This document shows, in pieces, positions 7,797 to 16,958 of a stretch of 64,000 nt of DNA (the stretch's first letter is position 1; each line of letters begins with the position of its first letter). The position numbers and the translations under genes are program-made. The stretch is from Hyphococcus sp. (GTDB lineage Bacteria; Pseudomonadota; Alphaproteobacteria; Caulobacterales; Parvularculaceae), in assembly GCA_028281665.1 (NCBI GenBank), contig JANQJK010000006.1, positions 1-64,000 of the forward strand, written 5' to 3'. The notes under the pieces were generated by a model. That model saw only the letters and a list, made by a program, of their open reading frames with translations. It was not told the DNA's origin and did not search any database.

Positions 7797-10769
7797 TTAG
7801 AACCGGATGTTTGCGCCGACGAAGAACCGGCGTCCGATCACATCGTAGAGTGACGGATCGGTGTTGGCGTCCGCGCCGCCGCCGCGGCCGGTGAAGCCAA
7901 AACCGATGATCGGCGGCTCGTTATCGAAGACGTTGTCGATGCCGGCAAGGAGCCGAACGTTCTCGGTCACGTCATACGTCGTCGCGAGATCGAGATACGT
8001 TTCGATAGGCGTATCCGGCGCCGCCAGGTCAGGAATAGTCGAGACGAAAGCATTCGTCAGCCCACCGATTACACGCACCTGACCGCGGAACGACATCGGG
8101 CCCGCATTCAACGTAACGTTGTTGGTGAGACGCCATTCCGGCTGCGCGAAGTCGCCCAGACCCGTACAACCGCCGCCAAAGATGCCGTTACAATCGGTCG
8201 GCGGAGAATCCGGCGTCGACTGTGTGGTGTTGGTCAGCGTGTAGTTGCCGAGATGTGCGAAGTCGATATTCGCATTGGAGAGGAATCCGCGATCACCGAA
8301 AACATCGGCAAGATCAAGGTTATAACGGATTTCCCAGTCAATACCTTCACGTTCTTCGGCGCCAAGGTTGACCCGCGGCTGGTCCAGACGAATGATCTGG
8401 CCGTTGAACGGGTTCCGCGTGATGCCCTGACAGAAGAAGTTGTTCAGGTCTTGCGACTGTACGCAGAGGTTTGCAGTCGTCGTCGCGTTAACGTCGTCGA
8501 TCGCATCCGTCAGCGTGATGTTGTAGTAGTCTACAACAGCCGAGAAGTTCGGCATGGACGGCGGGTTGATAACCATCCCGACGGTCCAGGTATTGGCCTT
8601 CTCTTCGGTCAGGTTCGGGTTACCCGAAGTCGTACCGAGAACCTGCGCATCGCCCTGGAAGTTGGTCGGATCAGGCACGCCCTGCGCCATACAGAAGGCC
8701 TGGATTTGCGCAATGCTCAAACCCGTCGCCGCCGCAGTGCCGGCTTGTCCCGCCGTGTTACAGGGATCGGCGAATGTCGGCGAGTCGCCAACAAAGCCTT
8801 CGAACAGTTCAGCAACGTTCGGCGCCCGAACGGCGCGCTGGAACAGGCCGCGGATTTTAAATCCTTCGACCGGCGTCCAGGAACCGCCGCCGCCAAACGA
8901 CACGGCGGAACCAACCGTGCTGTAGTCGGCGAAACGGATCGCCGCTTCGAGTTCGACACGCTCAAAGAACGGCTGGCCTTCGACAATCGGCACGAGGGTT
9001 TCGCCGTAGACTTCCCAGACATTGAACGAACCGGAAGTCGGATCATTGTCGTTGCCCGGTCCAAGCTCACCGGTTTGCAGCAGGAGGTCCGGCCGGAAGT
9101 CAGCCGCTTCGCTGCGATACTCAAAACCGATTGCGGTCTGAACCGCGCCCGCCGGCACCTGGAACAATTCGCCATTCGCCGAGACGCTGGCGATGTGCTG
9201 TTCGGTTTCGGTGACCTGAATAGCGGTCGGCGAGATGTACGCCAACGCGGCGGCAGGAAGGCTGGATTCACCCTCACCGAAGAGACGGATCGGCACACAA
9301 CCGCCCGCGCGAGCGGCCGGATCGATACACTGCGCACCGCCAAGACCGTCTGGCTCCGCCTGCAATGCACGCTGAATACGAATATCCGACGTATAAGCAG
9401 CAAGGATCTCAGACGTATTTGTACGGGCATATGAATAATATGCGTCATACTGCCAGGGTGCCCCGTTTGTTTCGAACGGAAGATCGCCGCGACCGCCGAG
9501 CAAGATGCGGAACGCATCGGTTTCGCGATCGGTACGGCGCGGGCCGACTTCGACCATACGACGCGCCAGCGTAACCGGCAGGTTGGCAATGCCGTCGCCC
9601 GCCACATCGTCGATACCAGCCGCGCCGGTGTCGAAGTTCTGCGACAGGAACGTTACGAGATCCGCGTTCGCCGCGATAAGCGGGTTTGTCAGCGGAATCT
9701 GAAGGAACGGCGGCGCGTCGGTGATGTCATTCGCGTCCTGAGCGAGCTGCTGCTCGTTACGGTTGTTCGCGTATGAAACCTCCATATACGCATCAAGGTG
9801 CCGGCTCACTTCGTAGTGGCTTTGGCCGAAAATCAGGAAACGCTCTGACGGCGTCTGCAGGTAGTTTTCCGGTTGAAAGTTGAAGCTCTCGCCATCGACG
9901 TCGTTGGAGATCGGCGTGCCATCAGGCGTAAACTTAATCGTCGACGCCGTAGAGCTGTCAGGCAGGATACCGCCGGCCGCGCCAAGATTGAGCTGACCGC
10001 CGGGAATCCGTCCGGAACCGAGCGTGATGAAACCGTTCGGCGCGCCGATATCGTCCATGGCGAACTCGGAGAACGGACGTGCGCCAGCGCGAATTTCGCC
10101 GCGATTATAGTAGTCGGCGAAGACAACGGCGTTACCGCGACCGTCGGCGAAATCGCCGCCAATCGTCAGGTTGACGTTATAGGTGTCGCCATCGCTTTCA
10201 TCGGTGAAGCCGTAACGGCCGCCAAGTTCAACGCCTTCAAAATCATCTTTCAGGATGAAGTTGACGGCGCCGGCGATCGCATCAGAACCGTAGATGGAAG
10301 ATGCGCCGCCCGTAACGACTTCGACCCGCTGGATCAGCGCAGACGGGATGTTGTTAACGTCGATCCGGCCTTGCTCGTCGCTGGACATAAAGCGGCGGCC
10401 ATTGACGAGAATCAGCGTTCTCGGCGAGCCCGACAGCGCGTTCAACGCGCGCAAGTCAACCGTCGATGCGCCCGTGCCGCCATTGTTCGTGGTGCTTGTC
10501 AGTTCCGGCGCAATTTGCGGCAGCTCGTTCAGAAAGTCCTCAACAAGCACCGAGCCGGACAGGGTAATATCCTGCTGGTTGACGACGCTGATGGGGCTGG
10601 AAGCCTGCAAATCGGAGCGCGGAATACGCGAGCCGGTAACGATAATCGTGTCGTCAACGGCATCGCCATCGTCCTGCGCAATCGCAGGAAGCGAAAACGC
10701 GGTAGCGCTCGCAAGAGCGCTGGCCGCCAATAGGCCCTTTCGCATATGGGCCTTTGTTGGTTTTGACAT
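7797..10769 (-). CDS. Large TonB-dependent receptor (990 residues)
   Basis: An outer-membrane TonB-dependent transporter. It has a signal peptide (about 1-31, ending AIA), a TonB box in DDTIIVTGSR (about 39-48), a plug domain (about 58-180, with LVNGRRF and SIYGSDAIAGAVNF motifs) and a long barrel ending ANIRF. The ATG has GAGGGA a few bases upstream. The type belongs to the large receptor group common in Caulobacterales and Sphingomonadales, which often take up sugars, peptides or aromatic compounds. It shares the VE-V/L-GPR...R-TD landmark with the second large receptor at 12989. It has no STN domain, so it does not signal to the nearby sigma/anti-sigma pair through the usual route. No riboswitch or obvious Fur site was seen ahead of it, and the substrate cannot be told from sequence. 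Confidence 0.93.
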   Translation of the reverse strand: MSKPTKAHMRKGLLAASALASATAFSLPAIAQDDGDAVDDTIIVTGSRIPRSDLQASSPISVVNQQDITLSGSVLVEDFLNELPQIAPELTSTTNNGGTGASTVDLRALNALSGSPRTLILVNGRRFMSSDEQGRIDVNNIPSALIQRVEVVTGGASSIYGSDAIAGAVNFILKDDFEGVELGGRYGFTDESDGDTYNVNLTIGGDFADGRGNAVVFADYYNRGEIRAGARPFSEFAMDDIGAPNGFITLGSGRIPGGQLNLGAAGGILPDSSTASTIKFTPDGTPISNDVDGESFNFQPENYLQTPSERFLIFGQSHYEVSRHLDAYMEVSYANNRNEQQLAQDANDITDAPPFLQIPLTNPLIAANADLVTFLSQNFDTGAAGIDDVAGDGIANLPVTLARRMVEVGPRRTDRETDAFRILLGGRGDLPFETNGAPWQYDAYYSYARTNTSEILAAYTSDIRIQRALQAEPDGLGGAQCIDPAARAGGCVPIRLFGEGESSLPAAALAYISPTAIQVTETEQHIASVSANGELFQVPAGAVQTAIGFEYRSEAADFRPDLLLQTGELGPGNDNDPTSGSFNVWEVYGETLVPIVEGQPFFERVELEAAIRFADYSTVGSAVSFGGGGSWTPVEGFKIRGLFQRAVRAPNVAELFEGFVGDSPTFADPCNTAGQAGTAAATGLSIAQIQAFCMAQGVPDPTNFQGDAQVLGTTSGNPNLTEEKANTWTVGMVINPPSMPNFSAVVDYYNITLTDAIDDVNATTTANLCVQSQDLNNFFCQGITRNPFNGQIIRLDQPRVNLGAEEREGIDWEIRYNLDLADVFGDRGFLSNANIDFAHLGNYTLTNTTQSTPDSPPTDCNGIFGGGCTGLGDFAQPEWRLTNNVTLNAGPMSFRGQVRVIGGLTNAFVSTIPDLAAPDTPIETYLDLATTYDVTENVRLLAGIDNVFDNEPPIIGFGFTGRGGGADANTDPSLYDVIGRRFFVGANIRF

Positions 10770-11387
10770 TTATTCCCTCAATTTTACTTCGGTTTTTAAC
10801 GTTGTGTATTTGCGACGAAACCGCCTGAGCGTGTTCAACAATGCACACATTTTCCTGCGCTCGTCGTTGGGCGCATTGTGTACGGGTCGAATGTTGAGGC
10901 AAGCGGCGCTAGCTGTTCCGTGAACAGAAAACGCCAACGAATCTGTGATTGTGTCCCGTGCGCAACATGGTTAACGCCGCATGCCGCATAAATTAAGGCG
11001 TTGTTAATCTTCGTTCCACAGCCATTAACGCTTGCGGAACGGTAATAAAGAGAACTACAGTGTGCCCCGTGTGAGCCAGGAAGCAATTGGGCGTTACTCC
11101 CCAGCTCACGGGTACGTTGAACAACCGGCACCGGAGGGAGCCTGCTGTTCGATCAGTAGACAACCGGCAGACAAAACTCCTCAATAGTTTGGCGAGTTTT
11201 TTGCGACGCCGGGAGCCGCGAGAGCGGCGAACTGATCGAAACAGTGCGGGCAACGGCCTTCGCATCCAAAATTTGGGCATCCAAAATTTGGGGCGTGGCG
11301 GTCCTGCCAGGACGGGTCTGGAGACCCGTTTGACCGGAGGCGTATCGAGCTTGTGACCAAGCCAACCGACATATGCGGAGGCCGGCG
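10770..11387. other. Intergenic region between divergent receptor and sigma-factor genes
   Basis: These 618 bases hold no convincing gene. They contain a hairpin AAAACTC...GAGTTTT (11173-11200) followed by two more T bases, which could end a leader transcript, and a tandem 15-base palindromic repeat (11262-11291). Promoters for both flanking genes must lie here but no clear sigma-70 pair was seen. Confidence 0.6.
11262..11291 (+). repeat. Tandem 15-base palindromic repeat, possible operator
   Basis: GCATCCAAAATTTGG occurs twice head to tail (11262-11276 and 11277-11291). Each copy contains CCAAA-A-TTTGG, an inverted repeat with a one-base centre. The pair lies about 97 bases ahead of the sigma-factor start, so it may bind a regulator, one dimer per copy. 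Confidence 0.6.
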
Positions 11388-11933
11388 ATGACGCCGGACC
11401 AGACCGCCAGAATCGAGACCGCCATCCGTGAAAACGAAGGCATGCTCGTTAAGTGGCTGACGCGCCGACTCGGAGATCCTGACGCGGCCGGCGACGTGGC
11501 GCAGTCGGTGTATCTGCGTGTCTGGAGCTACGCGGCGACAGAGCTGGTTACAAATCCCAAAGCGTTGATTTTCAAGACCGCGGGCAATCTTGCGGTTAAT
11601 GAAATGAAGCGCCGGAACACATTCAACCGCAGACACATCATGCCCTCCGAGAATGACGACGACGACGCGATGTCCAATATCGCGGCTACCGGCCCGACAC
11701 CCGAAAAAGAGACCAGCCTGCGTCAGGACGTTCGCAAAACGCTTGATGCAATCGCGGCGCTGCCCGATCCGGCGCGCACCGCATTCACCATGAACCGCTT
11801 TGACGGGTTGAGTTATCGCGAGATCGCCAAGCGCATGAAAGTTTCCGAAAGCAGCGTCGAAAAATACATGATCGTTGCGCTGAAACGACTGCGTCAGGCG
11901 CTGCGCGACGACGATGCGACAGACAAGGATTAA
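11388..11933 (+). CDS. ECF-type RNA polymerase sigma factor (FecI-like)
   Basis: A protein of about 181 residues with sigma region 2 (about 20-85, including DVAQSVYLRVW and a NLAVNEMKRR segment) and region 4 (about 120-172, with FDGLSYREIAKRMKVSESSVEKYM as the -35-binding helix-turn-helix). The ATG at 11388 has GGAGG six bases ahead; an ATG 15 bases further up lacks a site. It is followed after 64 bases by a FecR-type regulator and then a receptor with an STN domain. This is the classic cell-surface signalling order: the loaded receptor signals through FecR, which frees the sigma factor to transcribe the receptor gene. Targets outside this unit are unknown. Confidence 0.93.
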   Translation: MTPDQTARIETAIRENEGMLVKWLTRRLGDPDAAGDVAQSVYLRVWSYAATELVTNPKALIFKTAGNLAVNEMKRRNTFNRRHIMPSENDDDDAMSNIAATGPTPEKETSLRQDVRKTLDAIAALPDPARTAFTMNRFDGLSYREIAKRMKVSESSVEKYMIVALKRLRQALRDDDATDKD

Positions 11934-11997
11934 GTAGCGCGGCCGCGCAAGGGGACTGCTTGCGGCCCATTAGTAGAAAGGAAATCGGGGCGCATCT

Positions 11998-12996
11998 ATG
12001 ACCGATTTACAACCCGGACGCGACGACCTTCGTCGCATCGACGATCAGGCTGCGGCCTGGGCGGCGAGGCGCTTATCCGGCGCCTTCGACAAAGACGACG
12101 AGTCGCGATTTCGAGCGTGGCTTGACGAGGACGCGCGCCACAAGGCTGCGCTGAATGAATATATGGCGATCGCGGAAACAAGCGCGCTGGCCGGGGCGGT
12201 CGGCGGGCTGAGCGCGCCCGCCAATGACGAGCCCGCGCGGAACAGTGTATCGCCGCGGCGCTGGTGGCGCGTCGGCGCGCCTGCAATCGCAGCATCATTG
12301 TTTGCGGCGTTTTTCTTTTTTACGGCGTCCTACGAGACGCCCGCGGACCCTGAACGGTTTGCTACCGTTCGGGGCGAAACACGCGACATCTCCCTGCCTG
12401 ACGGAACGACGGTCACGCTGAATACCGACACGGTTCTCACCTTTGATATGAAAGGGGACGAACGGCATGCGGTGCTGGAGCGCGGCGAAGCCTATTTCGA
12501 CGTGGCGCACGACAAGGCGCGCCCGTTTTCCGTAGACGCAGGCGACGCGCGCACGACCGTGCTCGGCACAAGCTTCACCGTTCGCATCGAAGACGGCGCC
12601 TCCTTTGTCGGCGTCCTGCGCGGCAAAGTCGCGGTCCATTCCATAACCGACGGCGCGCCAACGGACGGTTTGCAGCTTGAACCCGGCCAGCGGGTCGCCG
12701 TGACGTCAGCAGGCGCCGTTGGCGGGGTCGACACGTTCGACACCAGCACCGCCGCCACATGGCGATACGGCTATCTCTATTTTGACGAAACGCCCCTCAC
12801 CCATGTCGTCGCCGACCTGAACCGGTATTTTGACCGGCGTGTGGAACTGGCGGACGATGACCTCGGTTCGGCGCCCGTTTCCGGCAGAGTCGAGCTTGAC
12901 GATCAGGACGTGGCCGTTCGCGCCATCAGCGTGGCGCTCTCGCTGAAGGTCGAGCAGGCCAATGCCGACAAAATCATTCTGCGAGCGGATGATTGA
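11998..12996 (+). CDS. FecR-family anti-sigma regulator
   Basis: A 332-residue single-pass inner-membrane protein. The cytoplasmic N-terminal domain (about 15-60, AAAWAARRLSG then FRAWLDED) binds the sigma factor. A transmembrane helix lies at about 93-111. The periplasmic FecR domain (about 121-220) has TVRGETRDISLPDGT, LNTDT and RGEAYFDV motifs, and the C-terminal part ends in an STN-like fold (WRYGYLYFDETPL onward) that contacts the receptor signalling domain. It overlaps the receptor gene by eight bases. It should hold the sigma factor inactive, or modulate it, until the receptor at 12989 binds its ligand. Confidence 0.93.
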   Translation: MTDLQPGRDDLRRIDDQAAAWAARRLSGAFDKDDESRFRAWLDEDARHKAALNEYMAIAETSALAGAVGGLSAPANDEPARNSVSPRRWWRVGAPAIAASLFAAFFFFTASYETPADPERFATVRGETRDISLPDGTTVTLNTDTVLTFDMKGDERHAVLERGEAYFDVAHDKARPFSVDAGDARTTVLGTSFTVRIEDGASFVGVLRGKVAVHSITDGAPTDGLQLEPGQRVAVTSAGAVGGVDTFDTSTAATWRYGYLYFDETPLTHVVADLNRYFDRRVELADDDLGSAPVSGRVELDDQDVAVRAISVALSLKVEQANADKIILRADD

Positions 12997-15900
12997 TGCC
13001 CAACCTCATATGCATGCGCTGCGTCGGGCTCTGCTCGGCGCCGGCGTTGTTTTGCTGTGGCTTACCCAACCGCTAACGGCAAACGCCGCCGATGCCCCCG
13101 TGCACGCATTCTCAGTGCCCGGCGGAACGCTCGCCGATGCGCTGAAGCAGTTTTCCGATCAGTGCGGCGTTTCCCTCGTCTACGACCATCGCATCGTTTC
13201 GGGGCGTCAGGCGCCCCCGGTTTCCGGCATGTTGACGACACAGGACGCGCTCGGAGCGCTGCTAAGGGACTCACCGCTGGATTATCGCGAGATAGACGGC
13301 GACACACTGGCGATCGTCAAACGTCCGCCGTTGGTTGAGTTGATGCCCGAATTGCCGGCGCGCAAACACGTCATTGACGACGATCGCGGGCGCATTGACG
13401 AGGTTATCGTTACGGCGAGTTATCGCGCGCCCGACGTGAGTGGCGACATAAGGTTGGGCTATACCCTCGACAACGAGGCCTTGGACCTGTCCGGCGCACA
13501 GAACGTCGCCGAACCAATCCTTGAACTGCCGACGACGGTAGCCTCAATCTCGGCCGCGAACTCGCAACTGCTTGTCTCCGCCAGCGGCTTGAATCTCACC
13601 GACCTGCGGGGACTGGAACCGATGCGGTCCCTCGTTCTTATAAATGGACGCCGTTTTGTCAGAACAAGCGGCGGCAATGGCGGAGTTTACGGCGTAGACC
13701 TCACGTCGATTCCCACCGCACTGATAGACCGTGTGGAGATCATCAATCAGGGCGCCGGGCCGACGCTCGGCACGGATGCGGTTGCCGGCGCGGTCAACAT
13801 CATCATGCGCGATCATATCGACGGCGTTTCCATATCCGCTCATGGCGGCGTTTCGGAGCGCGGCGACGCCGGCGAGTACTCGTTCTCGGTGTTCGCCGGC
13901 GATGAGTTCGCCAGCGGGCGCGGCAGAATTTCCGGCGGTGTTGTTTACACTGCGGATCCATCGTTGTTTTTCTCCGACCGGGACTACCTTTCGCAACCTT
14001 ACGGTTTTGCGCTCGACGGACGGCGCACGCCTCACGGCGTCGGCGTTTACACGCCCGGTTTCGGCGGCAGCATTATTACGCCGGCGGGCGCCGTCGGCGG
14101 GGCGGTGGGCGCCGACGGCGATGTCGCCTTGTTCGCCAACCCATATGCGCAATACGCACTGACGCCAGGCGGGTTCGAACTCTTCGACGGAAGTCTGGAT
14201 CAGCTGTTTAACTGGGTGGACGGCTTCTCCGCGCTGCCGGAAGTTGACCGTTTGCACGGCTACGCGCGCTTTGACTTGGAGCTTTCGGCCAATGCCTCCT
14301 TTTACGGCGAGTTCTTTTACGCCGATGTAGAGACGACGAACCAGATCGCGCCGGCGCCGCTTGCGTTTTTTCGCGGCGCCGACACAGCCACCGGCGACGC
14401 CCTGCTCGTTCCAGCCGACCATCCGAGCGCGCCGGCCGGATTGCGCGCGTCCGTTGAAGCGGCCGTTGGCGGCCCGATTGACGGCTTTCTGGTCAACCGC
14501 CGCTTCGTCGAACTGGGCCCGCGCCGGCAAGACATTGACAGACGAACAACGGACTTTGTCACCGGCGCGGAAATCGATCTCGGGGACGGCTGGGCCCTCA
14601 ACGCGTCATACGGCTACGGTCGCAGCAGGACGGAAATCGAGGCGAACGGATTCGTCGATGCGACGCGCGTCGCCATTGCCGCCGACCCGGATCTTTGCGC
14701 AGCAACGCCGGGATGCGCGCCGCTGGATGTTTTTTCAGGACAGCCGGTCCCACAAGCCACGGCCGACTATTATCGTCTGCCCGCGCGAATACGGCGCATC
14801 ACAACGCAGGAGCACGTAGCGCGGATCGCCGCTTCGGGACCGCTCTACGAGCTGGACGACCGCCAGGGGTTCTTTTCCGCAGGCGCAGAGTATCGACGCG
14901 ACATCCTGGATGACAAAGGCGCGTCGGCGTTTTCGTCAGCCGTCGCACTGCCGGAACTCCAGGCGCCCGGCAGCAGCGGATCGGTCGGATACGGGGAAAT
15001 CTTCGCCGGGATCAACCTGCCGTTCGCGCCGGGCGACGCAGTCTTCGGTGTTTTCGTACTTGGTGCTGACGGACGCGCCACGCGATGGAGCGGGCGCGGT
15101 TTCGTGGGCAATATCAGCGGCGACCTGTCATGGACGCCCATAGCCGGACTGGAGCTTTATGCTTTCGCGCTCTATGGCGGGCGCGCGCCGAATGTCGTCG
15201 AACTCACATCCGCCGGCCTGAATTTCGCACGAACCTATATTGATCCGTGTGCGGCTCCGTTTAATCAAACCGTTGCGGACAATTGCGCATCCGGCGGGGC
15301 GCTGGGCGTGCCAGCCGGGTTTTCTCAGCAAAACGCTCTCATTCGTCACAGCGCCAGCGGCAATCCGCGCCTCGACAATGAAAAAGTTCGAACACGTCAT
15401 TTTGGCGCCGCCCTGGATATTCAGGAATTCGTTTATCTCGGCGAGGATGCGCTCCGGGTGACGGCGGACTGGCGCTATCACAGGGTGATGAACCAGATTG
15501 GCGGCACGGGCGCCATTGCGCTGCTCCTTGAATGTTACGAAAGCGCGGCTTTGTCGAGCCAGTTTTGCGGCGTGAACCCCGCGACTGGAAACCTGTTTTT
15601 GCAGCGCGACGCATCGAGCGGCGAACTTACCTTAATAGAAACAACGTATCTTAACGGCGGCGAGATTGAAACGAGCGGCCTGGATGCGACGTTAGCGTAT
15701 CGGGGCGAACTCCTCGGGGCGCCGCTAGCGCCGGCATTGTCGCTGGACGTCCTTTATTCATACGTGAACGAAGTAAATTTTCGCGGCATACACGATAAAG
15801 GCGTCGAGAGCGTTCTCGGCCTTTCAGACTTTCCGCGCCATCAGATTTATGCGACGGCCAGCCTTGAGACGGATCGCTGGAAGACGCTCTGGACCATACG

Positions 15901-16141
15901 CAGGCGCGGCGCAACGCGCGCCATTGACGTTGATCTACCGGAGGCGCGCCTTCCCGCGATCAACTATGTGGACGCAGGCCTCCAGTTTCGGCCGAGCGAA
16001 AACATGATTGTCTATGCGGGCGTCGAGAACCTCTTCGACAAGGAGATGCCCGTGGCGCTGTTTCGGGACCGCGGGTATTTCGCAGAGCTGTATGACCCGA
16101 TTGGCCGGCGTTACTTTGCCGGGCTAAAGGCGGAATTTTAG
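12989..16141 (+). CDS. TonB-dependent receptor with STN signalling domain
   Basis: An outer-membrane receptor of about 1050 residues. The signal peptide (about 1-33, ending ANA) is followed by an STN domain (about 37-111, FSVPGGTLADAL onward) that signals to FecR, then a DEVIVTASYR TonB-box region, a plug with RRFV and GTDAVAGAVNI motifs, and a large barrel ending GLKAEF. I took the ATG at 12989, which overlaps the FecR stop; an in-frame ATG at 12962 would add nine residues. It is the third gene of the sigma/FecR/receptor unit. The barrel type matches the large receptor at 7797 rather than classical siderophore receptors, so the ligand may be a sugar or peptide rather than iron chelate. Confidence 0.92.
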   Translation: MIDAQPHMHALRRALLGAGVVLLWLTQPLTANAADAPVHAFSVPGGTLADALKQFSDQCGVSLVYDHRIVSGRQAPPVSGMLTTQDALGALLRDSPLDYREIDGDTLAIVKRPPLVELMPELPARKHVIDDDRGRIDEVIVTASYRAPDVSGDIRLGYTLDNEALDLSGAQNVAEPILELPTTVASISAANSQLLVSASGLNLTDLRGLEPMRSLVLINGRRFVRTSGGNGGVYGVDLTSIPTALIDRVEIINQGAGPTLGTDAVAGAVNIIMRDHIDGVSISAHGGVSERGDAGEYSFSVFAGDEFASGRGRISGGVVYTADPSLFFSDRDYLSQPYGFALDGRRTPHGVGVYTPGFGGSIITPAGAVGGAVGADGDVALFANPYAQYALTPGGFELFDGSLDQLFNWVDGFSALPEVDRLHGYARFDLELSANASFYGEFFYADVETTNQIAPAPLAFFRGADTATGDALLVPADHPSAPAGLRASVEAAVGGPIDGFLVNRRFVELGPRRQDIDRRTTDFVTGAEIDLGDGWALNASYGYGRSRTEIEANGFVDATRVAIAADPDLCAATPGCAPLDVFSGQPVPQATADYYRLPARIRRITTQEHVARIAASGPLYELDDRQGFFSAGAEYRRDILDDKGASAFSSAVALPELQAPGSSGSVGYGEIFAGINLPFAPGDAVFGVFVLGADGRATRWSGRGFVGNISGDLSWTPIAGLELYAFALYGGRAPNVVELTSAGLNFARTYIDPCAAPFNQTVADNCASGGALGVPAGFSQQNALIRHSASGNPRLDNEKVRTRHFGAALDIQEFVYLGEDALRVTADWRYHRVMNQIGGTGAIALLLECYESAALSSQFCGVNPATGNLFLQRDASSGELTLIETTYLNGGEIETSGLDATLAYRGELLGAPLAPALSLDVLYSYVNEVNFRGIHDKGVESVLGLSDFPRHQIYATASLETDRWKTLWTIRRRGATRAIDVDLPEARLPAINYVDAGLQFRPSENMIVYAGVENLFDKEMPVALFRDRGYFAELYDPIGRRYFAGLKAEF

Positions 16142-16210
16142 CCGCGCCAGCCCATTAACTCACTGATATTAATATATAAATTATCTTCGCAGCCGCAGCT
16201 GTTGCAATTT

Positions 16211-16246
16211 CAGAATACCTGTTCTAAATTCAGAACCATCGTTCTG
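16211..16246 (+). promoter_or_regulatory. Two tandem operator palindromes before a TetR-type gene
   Basis: Two 16-base inverted repeats of the same build lie 20 bases apart: CAGAAT-ACCT-GTTCTA (16211-16226) and the perfect CAGAAC-CATC-GTTCTG (16231-16246). A further half-site ATTCTG lies at 16255-16260, touching the ATG of the regulator at 16261. The spacing of about two helical turns fits two dimers on one face of the DNA. Autoregulation is the likely use. Confidence 0.72.
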
Positions 16247-16260
16247 GAACGGCCATTCTG

Positions 16261-16863
16261 ATGATCACTGAGGCAGAGCACCAATCGACCGAGACGACGC
16301 GACAGCTGAAGGAATTGTTCTGGCGGCGCGGCTACGAAAACGCGTCGATCGAGGACGTCGTTCAGGCGACAGGCATGAACCGCTACGCGCTCTACAATGC
16401 GTTTGGCGGCAAGCGGGAACTCTTTCTCACCTCCCTTGACGACTATTACTACGAACGGAAAGCCGTGTTTCTGGCAAACCTGAACAACCCGGCGACGCCT
16501 CCGCTCGATGCGATCCGCCGCGTGATGGAATTCGCGATACATGAAATGGCCGACCGCGGCGCCGGCTGCCTGATATGCAATGTTGCAAATGAGATGGGGC
16601 CGAAGGATCCGATTATCGCAGCACGGGTCCAGGCCTATCTTCAGGAAATTGAATTTGCCTATGGCGAAGCGCTGTCCCGGGCGGCGCTTCGCGGCGAATT
16701 GAACGCCGCCATGACGCCGCAAGACGGCGCAAAGATGTTGATCGCCGTACAGCTCGGGCTTGGCGTGCGCGCGCAGGCCGGCGCAGACGGCCCGGAAATG
16801 CTCAATACCTTTGATGCGGCGATGCGCGCACTCGCGCGGTCACAAACAGAGGCGCAACAATGA
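16261..16863 (+). CDS. TetR/AcrR-family transcription regulator
   Basis: A 200-residue regulator. The N-terminal helix-turn-helix lies at about 12-56 (ENASIEDVVQATGMNRYALYNAF), and the ligand-binding half contains a GCLICNVANEMG stretch typical of the AefR/NemR-like branch. It has no clear ribosome site of its own because the operator palindromes occupy that stretch. It precedes the RND/LolA-like/outer-membrane-barrel genes by 95 bases on the same strand and probably represses them together with its own gene. The inducer may be a lipid or toxic small molecule handled by that exporter. Confidence 0.9.
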   Translation: MITEAEHQSTETTRQLKELFWRRGYENASIEDVVQATGMNRYALYNAFGGKRELFLTSLDDYYYERKAVFLANLNNPATPPLDAIRRVMEFAIHEMADRGAGCLICNVANEMGPKDPIIAARVQAYLQEIEFAYGEALSRAALRGELNAAMTPQDGAKMLIAVQLGLGVRAQAGADGPEMLNTFDAAMRALARSQTEAQQ

Positions 16864-16958
16864 GAGTGTCGAAATGGCGACCCGACATGCGTCCAAAAGG
16901 TATCCGCGTTCGTAAAAGCATTCAGCGCACTCGCTGACTGCGTCCCAAGGAGTTTGTA

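Noticed and set aside
8253-9434. A 393-codon open frame on the plus strand
   Set aside because: It runs through the barrel of the large TonB receptor on the other strand and has shadow-type composition.
11069-11114. GTGAGC...GCTCAC pairing that could mark a structured RNA leader
   Set aside because: The loop is about 28 bases with little inner pairing, and no known RNA family pattern is visible.
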